From contig JAMFRP010000011.1 in assembly GCA_026224775.1 (NCBI GenBank), positions 1-64,000 on the forward strand: a DNA stretch of 64,000 nt. The letters are read 5' to 3'. How positions within the stretch are numbered: position 1 is the first letter of the stretch; the number at the start of each line of letters is the position of its first letter. A model generated the notes under the pieces. The model saw only the letters and a list, made by a program, of their open reading frames with translations, did no database searches and had not been told where the DNA came from. The stretch is from Bacteroidota bacterium (GTDB lineage Bacteria > Bacteroidota > Bacteroidia > Sphingobacteriales > Sphingobacteriaceae). Shown piece after piece: positions 49,095 through 58,754 of the stretch. The position numbers and the translations under genes were made by a program.

Positions 49095-50837
49095 TTATTT
49101 CTCAATGATCTGCCAACGCAATTCATCATGTGTTTTAGGATCGAAAGGAGTACTTACGTCGGGAACCTGTATTACCCGTGTTCCGTTAGTGGTTCTGTTG
49201 TTACTGCTTAGCGCATATTTATCGGTTTTACTTACAATACGGCAATCGCCGGTGCCGTCCCACTCAAGGTGCCATTTAACGATATCGGTTTGTGTGTCGG
49301 TTACTTGTGTGAGCTTGTCATTTTCGGCAGATGCAGCCAATGCCTTACCTGACATGCGGTTTTTAATGGTAAAATATCCTTTTCCGTCTAAAATGATCTG
49401 CCATTCGGCTTCATCACCCGGGGTCTGCACGACGGTTGTGTTGTCTTTATTGTGCAAGGCCATTCCGCTTGCCTTATTTTTAATGATATAAGTTTTTTTC
49501 AAGTCAAACGGTGACACTGGTATCGGGAAAGCGACAGGTGAATGGCTTCTGAGCAGTTTTGCCCCGGCCCCGGTCAGACGCAGATAATAGTCGCTTGTCG
49601 CACCTTCATAGGTTAGAAATGGCGCTTGGGTTGGCGGATGGTTGCTTATTTTCTCAATCTGAGTTCCCTCGTTTATTTCATCAAACATTGCCACAAATGC
49701 GCTGTTGATTACACCTGTTTTTGAGGCTGCAACAAAATATTGCCATAGGTAATCACCTTGCCGGCGTGGGACTGCCGGCAGTCCTGGCCAGGGCACCTTA
49801 GCTCGGGCGTTAGACGCGTTTAGCACCCCCGGAGGTGGCCCGGCTATATTAGTACCGGAGTTGATTACCGGAATAAATATTACATTGTTTTCCTTGCATT
49901 TGACGATATCCGCAGCCCATTCATCGGTAAAAGGCACTCGATAGCCCGTTGCCGGATCTGTTGTGACGCGCCCTACACTCCATGGCTGTAAGGCCGCGCA
50001 GCGCATCAGCATTGCCTGAAACTCGGGTGTGCCCTGCCTCCATTTATTATCTGCGCCGGCTACTAATGTTGCCTGATATTTACCGGGGGCAAGCAAAAAA
50101 TCAAGCACAGGGGTCATGTAATCAGGCTGAGACGCCGGACGACCCGGGAAAAATCCCCAGATAAGCAACACTGGCTTGCCGTTGTGATGTAAATAGCGCG
50201 GATCAGAGGTTACACCCTGGTCAACCATGTTTTTCCATTGTGTTATAATGGTATTGTAAACATCCGCTTTTGTACTGCGAGGTCCGAATGAACTCATGTC
50301 CCACATATAAGCCCATGTTCGCCCGGTTACAGTCGCTGCCTTTCGCACATTGTTCATAACTGTCAGCATCGCTGAATCGGCATGCCCGTTGCGGAAACTG
50401 CCGCAAAATTCTGACAGCCATACGCCGTCGATACCATACTCTTTCATCCATTCAAAATGCTTAAGAACCGAGTAATAGTTTTGCGGGCTATACATATAGG
50501 CTTGATTGCTGCTTGGGTCGGTAAAACCCGGTACGGGGAATAGGTCCTGTTTCCTGAATTCGCTTACATCAGGCCAGGTGTCAAAGGCTAAATTTTGCGC
50601 TGTAATGCCGGCATGGTTAAACACGTGCGCCCAGCTGGTGCTTCCGGGTCTGTCACCTGGACAGCGAAACCAGCCTTGATAGCCCGCCATTATTTTATTG
50701 TTCAGGCTAGTGGCATCAACCACACCCTGCGCAATTAGAGGTTTATCGCAAGCCACTATTAAGCTGATTGTGATTGCCAGGTATCTAAGAAGCTTCACGC
50801 AGTTAGCTCCGTTGACGGATGAATTTTGAGATGACAT
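49095..50837 (-). CDS. GH99/GH71-like protein with C-terminal beta-trefoil (RICIN-like) module
   Basis: NNKIMAGYQGWFRCPGDRPGSTSWAHVF; IDGVWLSEFCG; KTYIIKNKASGMALHNKDNTTVVQT. Confidence 0.83.
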   Translation of the reverse strand: MSSQNSSVNGANCVKLLRYLAITISLIVACDKPLIAQGVVDATSLNNKIMAGYQGWFRCPGDRPGSTSWAHVFNHAGITAQNLAFDTWPDVSEFRKQDLFPVPGFTDPSSNQAYMYSPQNYYSVLKHFEWMKEYGIDGVWLSEFCGSFRNGHADSAMLTVMNNVRKAATVTGRTWAYMWDMSSFGPRSTKADVYNTIITQWKNMVDQGVTSDPRYLHHNGKPVLLIWGFFPGRPASQPDYMTPVLDFLLAPGKYQATLVAGADNKWRQGTPEFQAMLMRCAALQPWSVGRVTTDPATGYRVPFTDEWAADIVKCKENNVIFIPVINSGTNIAGPPPGVLNASNARAKVPWPGLPAVPRRQGDYLWQYFVAASKTGVINSAFVAMFDEINEGTQIEKISNHPPTQAPFLTYEGATSDYYLRLTGAGAKLLRSHSPVAFPIPVSPFDLKKTYIIKNKASGMALHNKDNTTVVQTPGDEAEWQIILDGKGYFTIKNRMSGKALAASAENDKLTQVTDTQTDIVKWHLEWDGTGDCRIVSKTDKYALSSNNRTTNGTRVIQVPDVSTPFDPKTHDELRWQIIEK

Positions 50838-50866
50838 ATTGATATAGTTGGTAACATAGAGAACTG

Positions 50867-50913
50867 CAAATTACCTGTGATCTCTTAATCATTGTTTAAT
50901 AATTCCTTAATTG
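50867..50913 (-). promoter_or_regulatory. Triple heptamer box plus TTTG, minus strand
   Basis: Minus strand: CAATTAA-GGAA-TTATTAA-ACAA-TGATTAA, then TTTG at 50870-50867. Confidence 0.6.
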
Positions 50914-51249
50914 GATTTATAATTTTGCAACAAGAAGGTTACAATTACAGGAAAACTCGTTATATCCTCTTTAATATCTAATAATAGTATCTTTAAAGCG
51001 GCAATCAGGCAAGCTTGAGCAAGCTGCTTAACGAGCGGAGATATGTTTAAGATTTACTTTCAAAACAATAGATTAAATCTCTGCCAGTATTAGCAAACTA
51101 AATGAACCATAATTAACTATAAGGAACATGAGCACCCCAAATAGCCTGTAAAGCCCGGTTTTGAAAGGGCCTGGCTTTTGTTGTTTTGGTATTAGATAGT
51201 TAGAATTTGCACGCTTAAATGTTCTGGCTAACACCTATAAAGCATATCT

Positions 51250-52121
51250 TTGCCGGACCAGCCATCACTATGCGCTTTGGATCATCAGCAATACTTTCAA
51301 CCGAAGAATCCCTTGGTCGAATGAAAGCGCATAATCGCGGTAAGCCAGACCCGTCACATCCCGGTACAGCCAGAGGTGAACACGCGAATGTTGCTCTAAA
51401 AAAGGCAGCGCGCGGTCGAACAAACCCGCGCCATTCAGCACTACAAAATCAACCGTGCGCGGGTCTTCATAAGGGTGCAAAGCCTGGTAAGAAAGGAAGT
51501 CCATAAAGCCCTCGAAAATATGTGCAGAAACAGCGCCCGAACCCAGGTAGGTAATGCCTTTGGGCGCACTGCTTTGCTTGAAATTTTTGTTGCGGATCTC
51601 TCAGCCGCCCGCATCGTTCTGAAAGCCGATACCTTAGTAAGAATGACCATTAATTTCGTAGGAAACCTCCTTGCAAAACTGTCCGCAACCGCTATTGGAA
51701 TTGACCGTTCATGCAGGTAATTTTTAAGCGGGTAAGCATAAAGCGGCCGTACGTCTTTTACCGTTAATTTGCTATCCGACCCGGCACGCCCCCCATGCAA
51801 ATCCGGTTTATGCAAATCGAGCTGGTGAGGGGAAAAAGAAGCATTCATCCTGTCCAGCAGTTCCGTTATGGAACAGCCGTGGTAACGGAGTAAAAAGTCT
51901 ACCGGGTTACCGCCTGCCATCAGCCCGAAATCATACCATTCATTGGCCACGCGGTCAACATGAAAACTTGCCGTCCGCTCATTCCGTAATGGCGACACAT
52001 ACCAATAATCGGTATCGCCTTTCTTTCGCGATACCACCTCATGGCCCAGCATCTCTAACAGATAAGCCAGGTCCAACTCCCTAAGCCGGGAAAGCGAAAA
52101 CACCTCACTTGTAAAATCCAT
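51250..52121 (-). pseudogene. CHC2 zinc-finger/toprim mobile-element protein, frameshifted and truncated
   Basis: MDFTSEVFSLSRLRELDLAYLLEMLGHEVVSRKKGDTDYWYVSPLRNERTASFHVD...; second frame KEVSYEINGHSY*GIGFQNDAGG*EIRNKNFKQSSAPKGITYLGSGAVSAHIFEGFMDFLSYQ. Confidence 0.85.
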
Positions 52122-52261
52122 TGCACAAATCCCTTTCAAAATCAAATCAAAAGTAAAGTGCCCATCTCACATTCACCTATCCTCCCCAAATATTGATGAG
52201 GATCGTTTCATTCCGCCCAACTACCTTTGAGCTATTAATTAACCATTAAAATCAAATGAAT

Positions 52262-52540
52262 ATGGCAACGAATGTGTTGGGAAAGGTCTATGAAACTTTG
52301 TTATGTAGCCCAGGGATGAACGAGGCGGTGAAAGTCGATGTCAAGGTTAACCGAAAAGCAATCTTACTGTTGAGCAGCGTAGTGGAAAACGGATTGAGCA
52401 AGGATGAAAACTATGCACAGGAATTATTAGCGCTGGTACCTGTAGAAGATCTGAATGAACTCAAAGGCTTTGCAGAGGAATGCCTGAAAAAGGCAGGATT
52501 AACGGAATTGAGTGAAAAAATGAAAAGCCTGCATAAGTAA
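52262..52540 (+). CDS. Small conserved-looking hypothetical protein
   Basis: Intact 92-aa helical ORF; TACCTTTG promoter element at 52222-52229. Confidence 0.7.
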   Translation: MATNVLGKVYETLLCSPGMNEAVKVDVKVNRKAILLLSSVVENGLSKDENYAQELLALVPVEDLNELKGFAEECLKKAGLTELSEKMKSLHK

Positions 52541-52571
52541 GCGGCAAAATAAATAGCATGGCTGCCAACAG

Positions 52572-52946
52572 CTAAATAACTTTTGCACTCTTTTCAGTGT
52601 TTTTGATCACGATCATTTTAACGATCTGATCATTCTTTACGGTAAAAAAGTAATCCAGGTAGGTCGGGTCTGGGGCTTTGGATTTATCGTAATTTCCGTC
52701 GGTAAGGGCGGTTATTAAAAAATCGCCGTAATGTTCAATGATCTCGTCTGCCTTAAAAGTGACTTTTGGCGCGATAATTTCCTGATCAGCCCAATCCCTG
52801 ATCTTTTCTTTACCCCAAAAATTCCGGGCAAAATCGTTGACTAAGGCATCTTCCGAAAAGGTAGCTATATACGCTTTGCTGTCATGATCATTTGACGCTT
52901 TGATAAAGGTTTCGATAACTGCGGGTAATTTAACTTGCTTTGACAT
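52572..52946 (-). CDS. NTF2/SnoaL-like protein
   Basis: VIETFIKASNDHDSKAYIATFSEDALVND; FTVKNDQIVKM. Confidence 0.85.
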   Translation of the reverse strand: MSKQVKLPAVIETFIKASNDHDSKAYIATFSEDALVNDFARNFWGKEKIRDWADQEIIAPKVTFKADEIIEHYGDFLITALTDGNYDKSKAPDPTYLDYFFTVKNDQIVKMIVIKNTEKSAKVI

Positions 52947-53032
52947 GGCTATTGAATTTTGATAAATAATAGGTCAAAGGTACCCGGTATATAACAGGTC
53001 GCTTAATTCAAAACGTTCAAACTATCTACTCA

Positions 53033-53887
53033 TCAGCTCAAATTTGCCAGTTGGTACGCAGTCGGTGTCATGCCATATTCTTTTTTAAAGGCAAGGATAA
53101 AATTGGACTGATTGGCATAGCCCACTTGTGCGTAGACAGAGCCCGGCCGCTCCTGCGGCTGTTTCAGCAAGTTGGCCGCAAGCTGCATTTTTTGCCGGGT
53201 CAACCATCGCTGCGGAGACGTACCATAGCTGTTAAAAAATTTACGTTTGAACGTTGATAGGCTGGTATTGCACAAAAAGGCTAACTCATCTACGGAGATC
53301 GGGGTCGTGATATGACTTTCGGCTGCTTTACGGAACCTCATATCCTCGTTATCCTTTGCGATCATCGATAACGACTGTAGTTTCTCAGGGTTGGTTTGAA
53401 GCAGATATAACAACAATTCTTCCAGTTTGAGCAGTTTAAGTTGGTCTGAGAATTTCGACGGTGATTTTAATAACAGCAAAACGGAATTTATATAATTGCT
53501 GATAAATACATCTTGCCGGTAAGTAATAAAGGGTTGTTTGGGATGCATTTTTGAGTTGCCGTCACGCTCATATTTAATGCGGAAGTCAGCCAACACTTCA
53601 TTGGTAAAATAGATCGCCAGGTTATGGAAAAGGCCTTGTTCCGGTAACGCCTGGGAGACGAGCGAACTGCCTTTAGCAAGGATCATGATTTCGCCGGCGT
53701 CGAGCGCGGTGATATTGTAAGCATCGATAATTGTCTTTTTTCCCGCGATGATGATATCCACCATATTCTGATGAATGATGCTTTTGTTGTTTGCCGAACG
53801 GGTCGGTGATTGGTAAGAACGTATGATTACCGGTTTTCCCTGCTCTTCTACTGAATTGAAATCGTCGGGAAGATTATAAATTATCAA
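53033..53887 (-). CDS. AraC-family transcriptional regulator
   Basis: C-terminal SVDELAFLCNTSLSTFKRKFFNSYGTSPQRWL...VGYANQSNFILAFKKEYGMTPTAY. Confidence 0.95.
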   Translation of the reverse strand: MIIYNLPDDFNSVEEQGKPVIIRSYQSPTRSANNKSIIHQNMVDIIIAGKKTIIDAYNITALDAGEIMILAKGSSLVSQALPEQGLFHNLAIYFTNEVLADFRIKYERDGNSKMHPKQPFITYRQDVFISNYINSVLLLLKSPSKFSDQLKLLKLEELLLYLLQTNPEKLQSLSMIAKDNEDMRFRKAAESHITTPISVDELAFLCNTSLSTFKRKFFNSYGTSPQRWLTRQKMQLAANLLKQPQERPGSVYAQVGYANQSNFILAFKKEYGMTPTAYQLANLS

Positions 53888-53960
53888 TGCCTTTCTGATT
53901 TGAGATAGACAAATTTATACAATTAACTTAATGATTTTTTTCCTTTCCCTTTCCCGAAAT

Positions 53961-54554
53961 TCAGGAATAACGTTTCACCATCCGGGCCAGTTCCTGCTGT
54001 AGCGTACGGGTTTTATCCGCGTCATACCAGCCATGAACTTTGGGGATCAGTTCCCGGAGCTCCATCCCGTCGTCCTTCCATTGCTTCATCAACTGCTGTA
54101 AACCCGCCGGGCGCGGCCCCCAAAAACCAAGCGGTTTGAGGTCATCACTTAAAGCGATCAGCTTAGGTATCGAACGGCCGCCATCGGTCAGATGGGCATC
54201 CATGATTTCAGGATTGCTGTCACGCAGCACCAAACGCAGCTTAACCTTTTCCGGCACCAGTTTTTCCAGGACATGAAATAGCGGCACATTAAAAGCGGCA
54301 TCGCCGCACCAGCCCTCGGTAATGACCAACCAGGTAGTGGCCGGACCCGTATTTACCGCATCCAACAGCGCTGGAGTTATCCGGTAGTTTTCATCATAGT
54401 CGTCCATCAAAGCCGAGTTACTCTTTAGGTAAGGTCTCATTTTTTCAGCCGTCGCATCGGCGGGCGAAGAGGCCAGCGTTGCCATAATCACCCTCCGGTA
54501 ATCCGGGTAAGTCAGGGCCGTGTCTATAAGTTTTGTCGTATAATGGTAGGCCAT
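53961..54554 (-). CDS. Thioredoxin-family protein
   Basis: WLVITEGWCGDAAFNVPLFHVLEKLVPEKVKLRLVLRDSNPEIMD. Confidence 0.85.
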   Translation of the reverse strand: MAYHYTTKLIDTALTYPDYRRVIMATLASSPADATAEKMRPYLKSNSALMDDYDENYRITPALLDAVNTGPATTWLVITEGWCGDAAFNVPLFHVLEKLVPEKVKLRLVLRDSNPEIMDAHLTDGGRSIPKLIALSDDLKPLGFWGPRPAGLQQLMKQWKDDGMELRELIPKVHGWYDADKTRTLQQELARMVKRYS

Positions 54555-54748
54555 CAGCGTTATTTTTAAACGAAAATAAGCTATTCATAAAATTATCATA
54601 GCTGGCGCGCAAAATAGGACATCTCTATGGCAAAGCTAACCGTCTAACATGAAACAATCACGGGTTTCCTTAACCGGGGTTAAAGGCAATGCCAAATAAA
54701 GACGATAATCGTTTGACTAGCGTCAATAAATTTGGTTAATATCCTTTG

Positions 54749-55327
54749 TTAAAATAAAGTCAGCTGTACAAGGCTAACTTCATAAGCAGCTATCGCTTTC
54801 AATGTTTTCTGCAATACATCCTGCTTGTAATTGGTGGTGTCTGAATTACCTAAATATTTTGTCATCTGGCTCTTCATTTCAGCCAGCGCAGTAGTCAACG
54901 CGACATCGTAGTTTGGATATTTTTTACAGAAAACACAAAGCGGCCCGCTACTGCCGGCAGTACCGTAATTACAGCTTAAAGCATAAGTCCAAATGCCATT
55001 CGGCTCACGCCCGATACGAATTTCGCTTTGCTCCAGTTTAATATTCTCACGGTCTAAAAATTTCGGTGCTGTATACCAGCCGTATTGATTGAAAGCAATT
55101 TCCGTAAATCCGAACTCTAGTGCCCTGCGGTGTTCATTTATATTCATTAGGATCTGTCGGAAACTATCACCAAAACCTGCGAACCAGGCTAAAGATTTCG
55201 TGTCACCTTTTTCAATAACTGAAACAATTTCAGCCATAATCTCCCGGTCGAAGCGCATCAGGTGGTTACTGGCCATGTGCTCGTCAATGGCTTTTTTGGA
55301 CTGAAGGGTTAATGCAAACTTTTCCAT
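54749..55327 (-). CDS. Hypothetical protein
   Basis: Intact 192-aa ORF on minus strand. Confidence 0.65.
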   Translation of the reverse strand: MEKFALTLQSKKAIDEHMASNHLMRFDREIMAEIVSVIEKGDTKSLAWFAGFGDSFRQILMNINEHRRALEFGFTEIAFNQYGWYTAPKFLDRENIKLEQSEIRIGREPNGIWTYALSCNYGTAGSSGPLCVFCKKYPNYDVALTTALAEMKSQMTKYLGNSDTTNYKQDVLQKTLKAIAAYEVSLVQLTLF

Positions 55328-55522
55328 AAGCTAAAAATTAAGTTTATATATACCCTTGACTGGCACCTGTATAGCGCGCTACCTTTGTGGTAAAAACTTA
55401 TTTTTAGCGAAAAAGTGTGCTAACCAGAAGACAGCGCTTTATAGCATTGCCTGATTGAACATGCTCACCAGTATTGAAGTCGTCATTAATAAGCCAATAA
55501 AGGCAACTGCCGTGGTTTTGGT

Positions 55523-55659
55523 CATCGCAGGGACGGCCTCAGCCGCCTGCGATGGCGAAGCGTAACCAAAACGGCGGCTGTAGCCCTCTGCCGGTAAAGC
55601 GGGTGAACCGCAGTGACGTGCGCGAAGCGCGCAAAGTGGAGGTGAACCGGCTTTACCGG
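55523..55659. repeat. GC-rich nested palindromic segment
   Basis: CATCGCAGG...CCTGCGATG (55523-55554, nested CGGC/GCCG) and CCGGTAAAGC (55591-55600)...GCTTTACCGG (55650-55659). Confidence 0.7.
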
Positions 55660-56324
55660 TATGCAAGTCAACAGTCATTCAATATTATGCTGTCATTGCT
55701 TATTTTTGCATACCAATTGAAAAATCATGAGACAACGAATAAAAGAAAGGTTCTGTCTGCTACATCAGCAATTAAACACAAAACCACGAAAAGAAAACGT
55801 TCCAGCAATTCGGATAGTGTCCAAACCCAGCGAGATGGCATAAGCAGGGCTGTCCGCTCAAAAAAGATGCTAAAAAAACTATTGAATAACCATATTCAAT
55901 ACAAGCCTTTACCCGGTTAAAGGAAACACGAGGTATCGAAGGCAACTACTGGAAACTCATTTATAACACGCCTAAATCTTAATAGGCTAGTCTAATGATC
56001 GGGCTTTTTACAACCGCTTTGTATGCAGACCAAAGTGACCTCTGACCCACTATTTCCTTAAATATCGAACACAGAACAGGTGGCTAAAGGCAGCAAGACG
56101 ACTTACATAGACATTATGCACAATGAGTTGCAAAACAGCTCACAAAGATTTATGAGGTGAAAGACACGCACTTCTCAAACAGCTTTACATTACCATCAAG
56201 GTTTACCAGAAATCTATAACAAGTCCTGGCGCGAAAACAGCTTACACGTTCGCCGCCGACATCAGCGCATTTCTGGAAAGAAGTCGAGAGTCGACTTCCT
56301 GGCCTTTTAGCTCTTCAACCGTTG

Positions 56325-57653
56325 TTAAACACCCGTTATGAATCGCACAAAACCAAGCACAAGACTCAATAGGATTAGGTAAATAATATTCAGGTTAAAC
56401 TTTATTAAAAGTATCAGGGAAATTAGCACCCACATTAATGAAACAAGGTTAAGATGCGACAACAGGACTCCGCCCGGAAAAATAACATCTTTTCCAAGAT
56501 AGATGGTTAAGTTAAGAATAACCCCTACTACGGCAGCAGTAACCAGTTTCAGAACGGCGCTGACGGTCTCATTCCCGTGTGATTTCTCGATCAAAGGGCC
56601 GCCGGCAAAAATGTATAAAAAACACGGCAGAAAAGTATAATACACCGTGAGCAACAAAGCTAAAATGCCCATGAGTAACGAGGCGTGAAAATGATTGTAA
56701 CCCGCCATGAAACCTACGAATCCAACCACTATGATTAATGGTCCCGGCGTTGTTTCGGCCAATGCAAAACCGTCCACCATTTGCATTTTAGATAACCAGG
56801 CAAACTTTCCTACCGCAAACTGCGCCACATAGGGTAAAACTGTATAAGACCCGCCCACGGTAAAGAATGCGGTTTGTGTAAAAAAAAGAATGAGTTTTTG
56901 CCAGAACGAGCTGACCGGTAAAAAAAACAAGCAGCAAACAAATGGCAATAACCATAGCAAGAGAAAGACACTAAGTTGAATAAGCGTATTTTTCCAACTA
57001 AAGCTTTCCGACCGGGTTGCGGAAGCTTTATTAATATAATAACGCTGTTCATCGGCAAGTTCCTGTTCTTTAGCCAGTCTATTTCCCAGTAATAATTGTG
57101 GCCGGAAATAATGTATCATAACGGCTATAACAATAGTTGCGCTAATGATCAGCAAAAGTGAAATATTGAAAATAAAAATGCAGATGAAGGCTATACCAGC
57201 AACCAAATAATGCAGTGAACTTTGTAATGATTTTTTAGCCACGCGGTAAAGTGCGACAATTATCAGTGCGATTACTGCCGGCTTCAGGCCATTAAATAAT
57301 GAATAGATCCAGGGTAAGTTTCCGAATGACACGTAAATACTACTTAGGATCAGGAGGATAAACATAGATGGCAACACAAACAAAACTCCAGCAGCTATAC
57401 CTCCCTTTGTCCCGTGCAAAGCCTTGCCGGTATAGATGGCTAACTGCTGGGCTTCAGGACCCGGTAAAAGCATGCAGAGACTAAGCGCATGAAAAAAACG
57501 ACTATTGCTGATCCACTGTTTTTTGTCGACTAAGAAATCATGCATCAGCGCAATATGACCAGCTGTTCCGCCGAAGCTTATCCAACCTAATTTAAACCAA
57601 AAACGTAAAGCTTCCTTAAATTCAGGAGTTTCCTCCGAGGGGGGATTTATCAT
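56325..57653 (-). CDS. chrA: ChrA-family chromate transporter
   Basis: FWFKLGWISFGGTAGHIALMHDFLV, LLPGPEAQQLAIYTGKALHG, second-half FTVGGSYTVLPYV...ETTPGPLIIVVGFVGFMAG. Confidence 0.95.
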   Translation of the reverse strand: MINPPSEETPEFKEALRFWFKLGWISFGGTAGHIALMHDFLVDKKQWISNSRFFHALSLCMLLPGPEAQQLAIYTGKALHGTKGGIAAGVLFVLPSMFILLILSSIYVSFGNLPWIYSLFNGLKPAVIALIIVALYRVAKKSLQSSLHYLVAGIAFICIFIFNISLLLIISATIVIAVMIHYFRPQLLLGNRLAKEQELADEQRYYINKASATRSESFSWKNTLIQLSVFLLLWLLPFVCCLFFLPVSSFWQKLILFFTQTAFFTVGGSYTVLPYVAQFAVGKFAWLSKMQMVDGFALAETTPGPLIIVVGFVGFMAGYNHFHASLLMGILALLLTVYYTFLPCFLYIFAGGPLIEKSHGNETVSAVLKLVTAAVVGVILNLTIYLGKDVIFPGGVLLSHLNLVSLMWVLISLILLIKFNLNIIYLILLSLVLGFVRFITGV

Positions 57654-57773
57654 TGTTAAAGATACGAAACCAGCTTCGGTTTACCTTAAAAATAGTCCAT
57701 TTTCAGCCCTTAAAAACGACTTGGTTAAAGAATATTATCAGGTGATAGTCATCGTAAAAAAGTCCCGTCAGAA

Positions 57774-58067
57774 TCACCGTTGATTATTGATTTTATCAGC
57801 TAATGTTTTTTTTAGGGTTCTTTTATAGTCATCATCCAGCTTAATCTCAATTGTAGGGTCTGTTTTTAAAAGGTTACGCACCATATCGCTTATTAACAGG
57901 CTTTGCTGCTCATAAACGCGGCAGATATAACAACCCGCCAAATGAATTTTCAATTCCAACTTTTCTCTGTCAGAGAGTTCCTCGCCCTGTTTTTTTTCTA
58001 TCAGATAGGTCGCCTGTCTACAGTTGTAGGCAATTTTTTCCAGGTCTGTTTTTAATTCCTTTTTCAT
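57774..58067 (-). CDS. Soluble zf-HC2-like putative anti-sigma factor
   Basis: HLAGCYICRVYEQQS; no TM segment; starts 5 nt after sigma stop. Confidence 0.75.
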   Translation of the reverse strand: MKKELKTDLEKIAYNCRQATYLIEKKQGEELSDREKLELKIHLAGCYICRVYEQQSLLISDMVRNLLKTDPTIEIKLDDDYKRTLKKTLADKINNQR

Positions 58068-58071
58068 TTGC

Positions 58072-58674
58072 TTAGATCCAGTTTTTTTGCATGCAAGATC
58101 TCAAGTTTACCTTTGCCCGGTGAATGATCACCCAAAAGTTAGCGGATGTAATCTTCAGTTCTTTACAGATGGTCACCGTAACGGTTTCATCCAAGTGTTT
58201 CATTGTAAATACGGAAAGCCATAGCGGAGGAAGTTTTGCCATGCATTTTTGAAGTATAATATTAAACTCTTTATGATGCAGCGGGTCTTGTTCCTCTATG
58301 CCGAAAGGTGCCGGCCAGTGTTCTTTTTTCCAATTGTTCAGATCCGGATCAAAAAACTCCATATCCTGCTCCTTAACATCTGCAGCATTCCGGCTCATTA
58401 GTCTGTTTTTTTTCCGGTAAACATCGATCACTTTATATTTAATGATTGCCGTTAACCAGGTACGTTCTGTACTATTCCCTTTAAAGGAGCTTGTTTTTTC
58501 CAAAGCGGATAAAAAGGTTTCCTGAACAAGATCTCTTGCCAGCTCGTCGTCATTCAATCGCCTTAGTGCATAGGCATACAAATAATCAGCATGCAGATCT
58601 ACCCATAAATGTGGCTGTAAATTGCCCTTATTTATGTGTAGTGTTTCCCCAGCCATTGTTAGTTCGGTTCCCAT
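58072..58674 (-). CDS. ECF-type sigma-70 family RNA polymerase sigma factor
   Basis: Region 2 LNDDELARDLVQETFLSALEKTSSFKGNSTERTWLTAIIKYKVIDVYRKK; region 4 MAKLPPLWLSVFTMKHLDE. Confidence 0.93.
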   Translation of the reverse strand: MGTELTMAGETLHINKGNLQPHLWVDLHADYLYAYALRRLNDDELARDLVQETFLSALEKTSSFKGNSTERTWLTAIIKYKVIDVYRKKNRLMSRNAADVKEQDMEFFDPDLNNWKKEHWPAPFGIEEQDPLHHKEFNIILQKCMAKLPPLWLSVFTMKHLDETVTVTICKELKITSANFWVIIHRAKVNLRSCMQKNWI

Positions 58675-58707
58675 AATGCCTCGTTGTGAAATTGTAAGCT
58701 TTGCCTG

Positions 58708-58736
58708 TTAGTCGGACATCTAAACAAATCCTTACA
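58708..58736 (-). promoter_or_regulatory. Predicted ECF promoter upstream of sigma gene
   Basis: Minus strand TGTAAGG-N13-TCCGACTAA. Confidence 0.75.
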
Positions 58737-58754
58737 AAATAAAACGTTTTTTCG

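Noticed and set aside
49048-49491. 147-aa plus-strand ORF
   Set aside because: Antisense shadow of the GH99-like gene C-terminus
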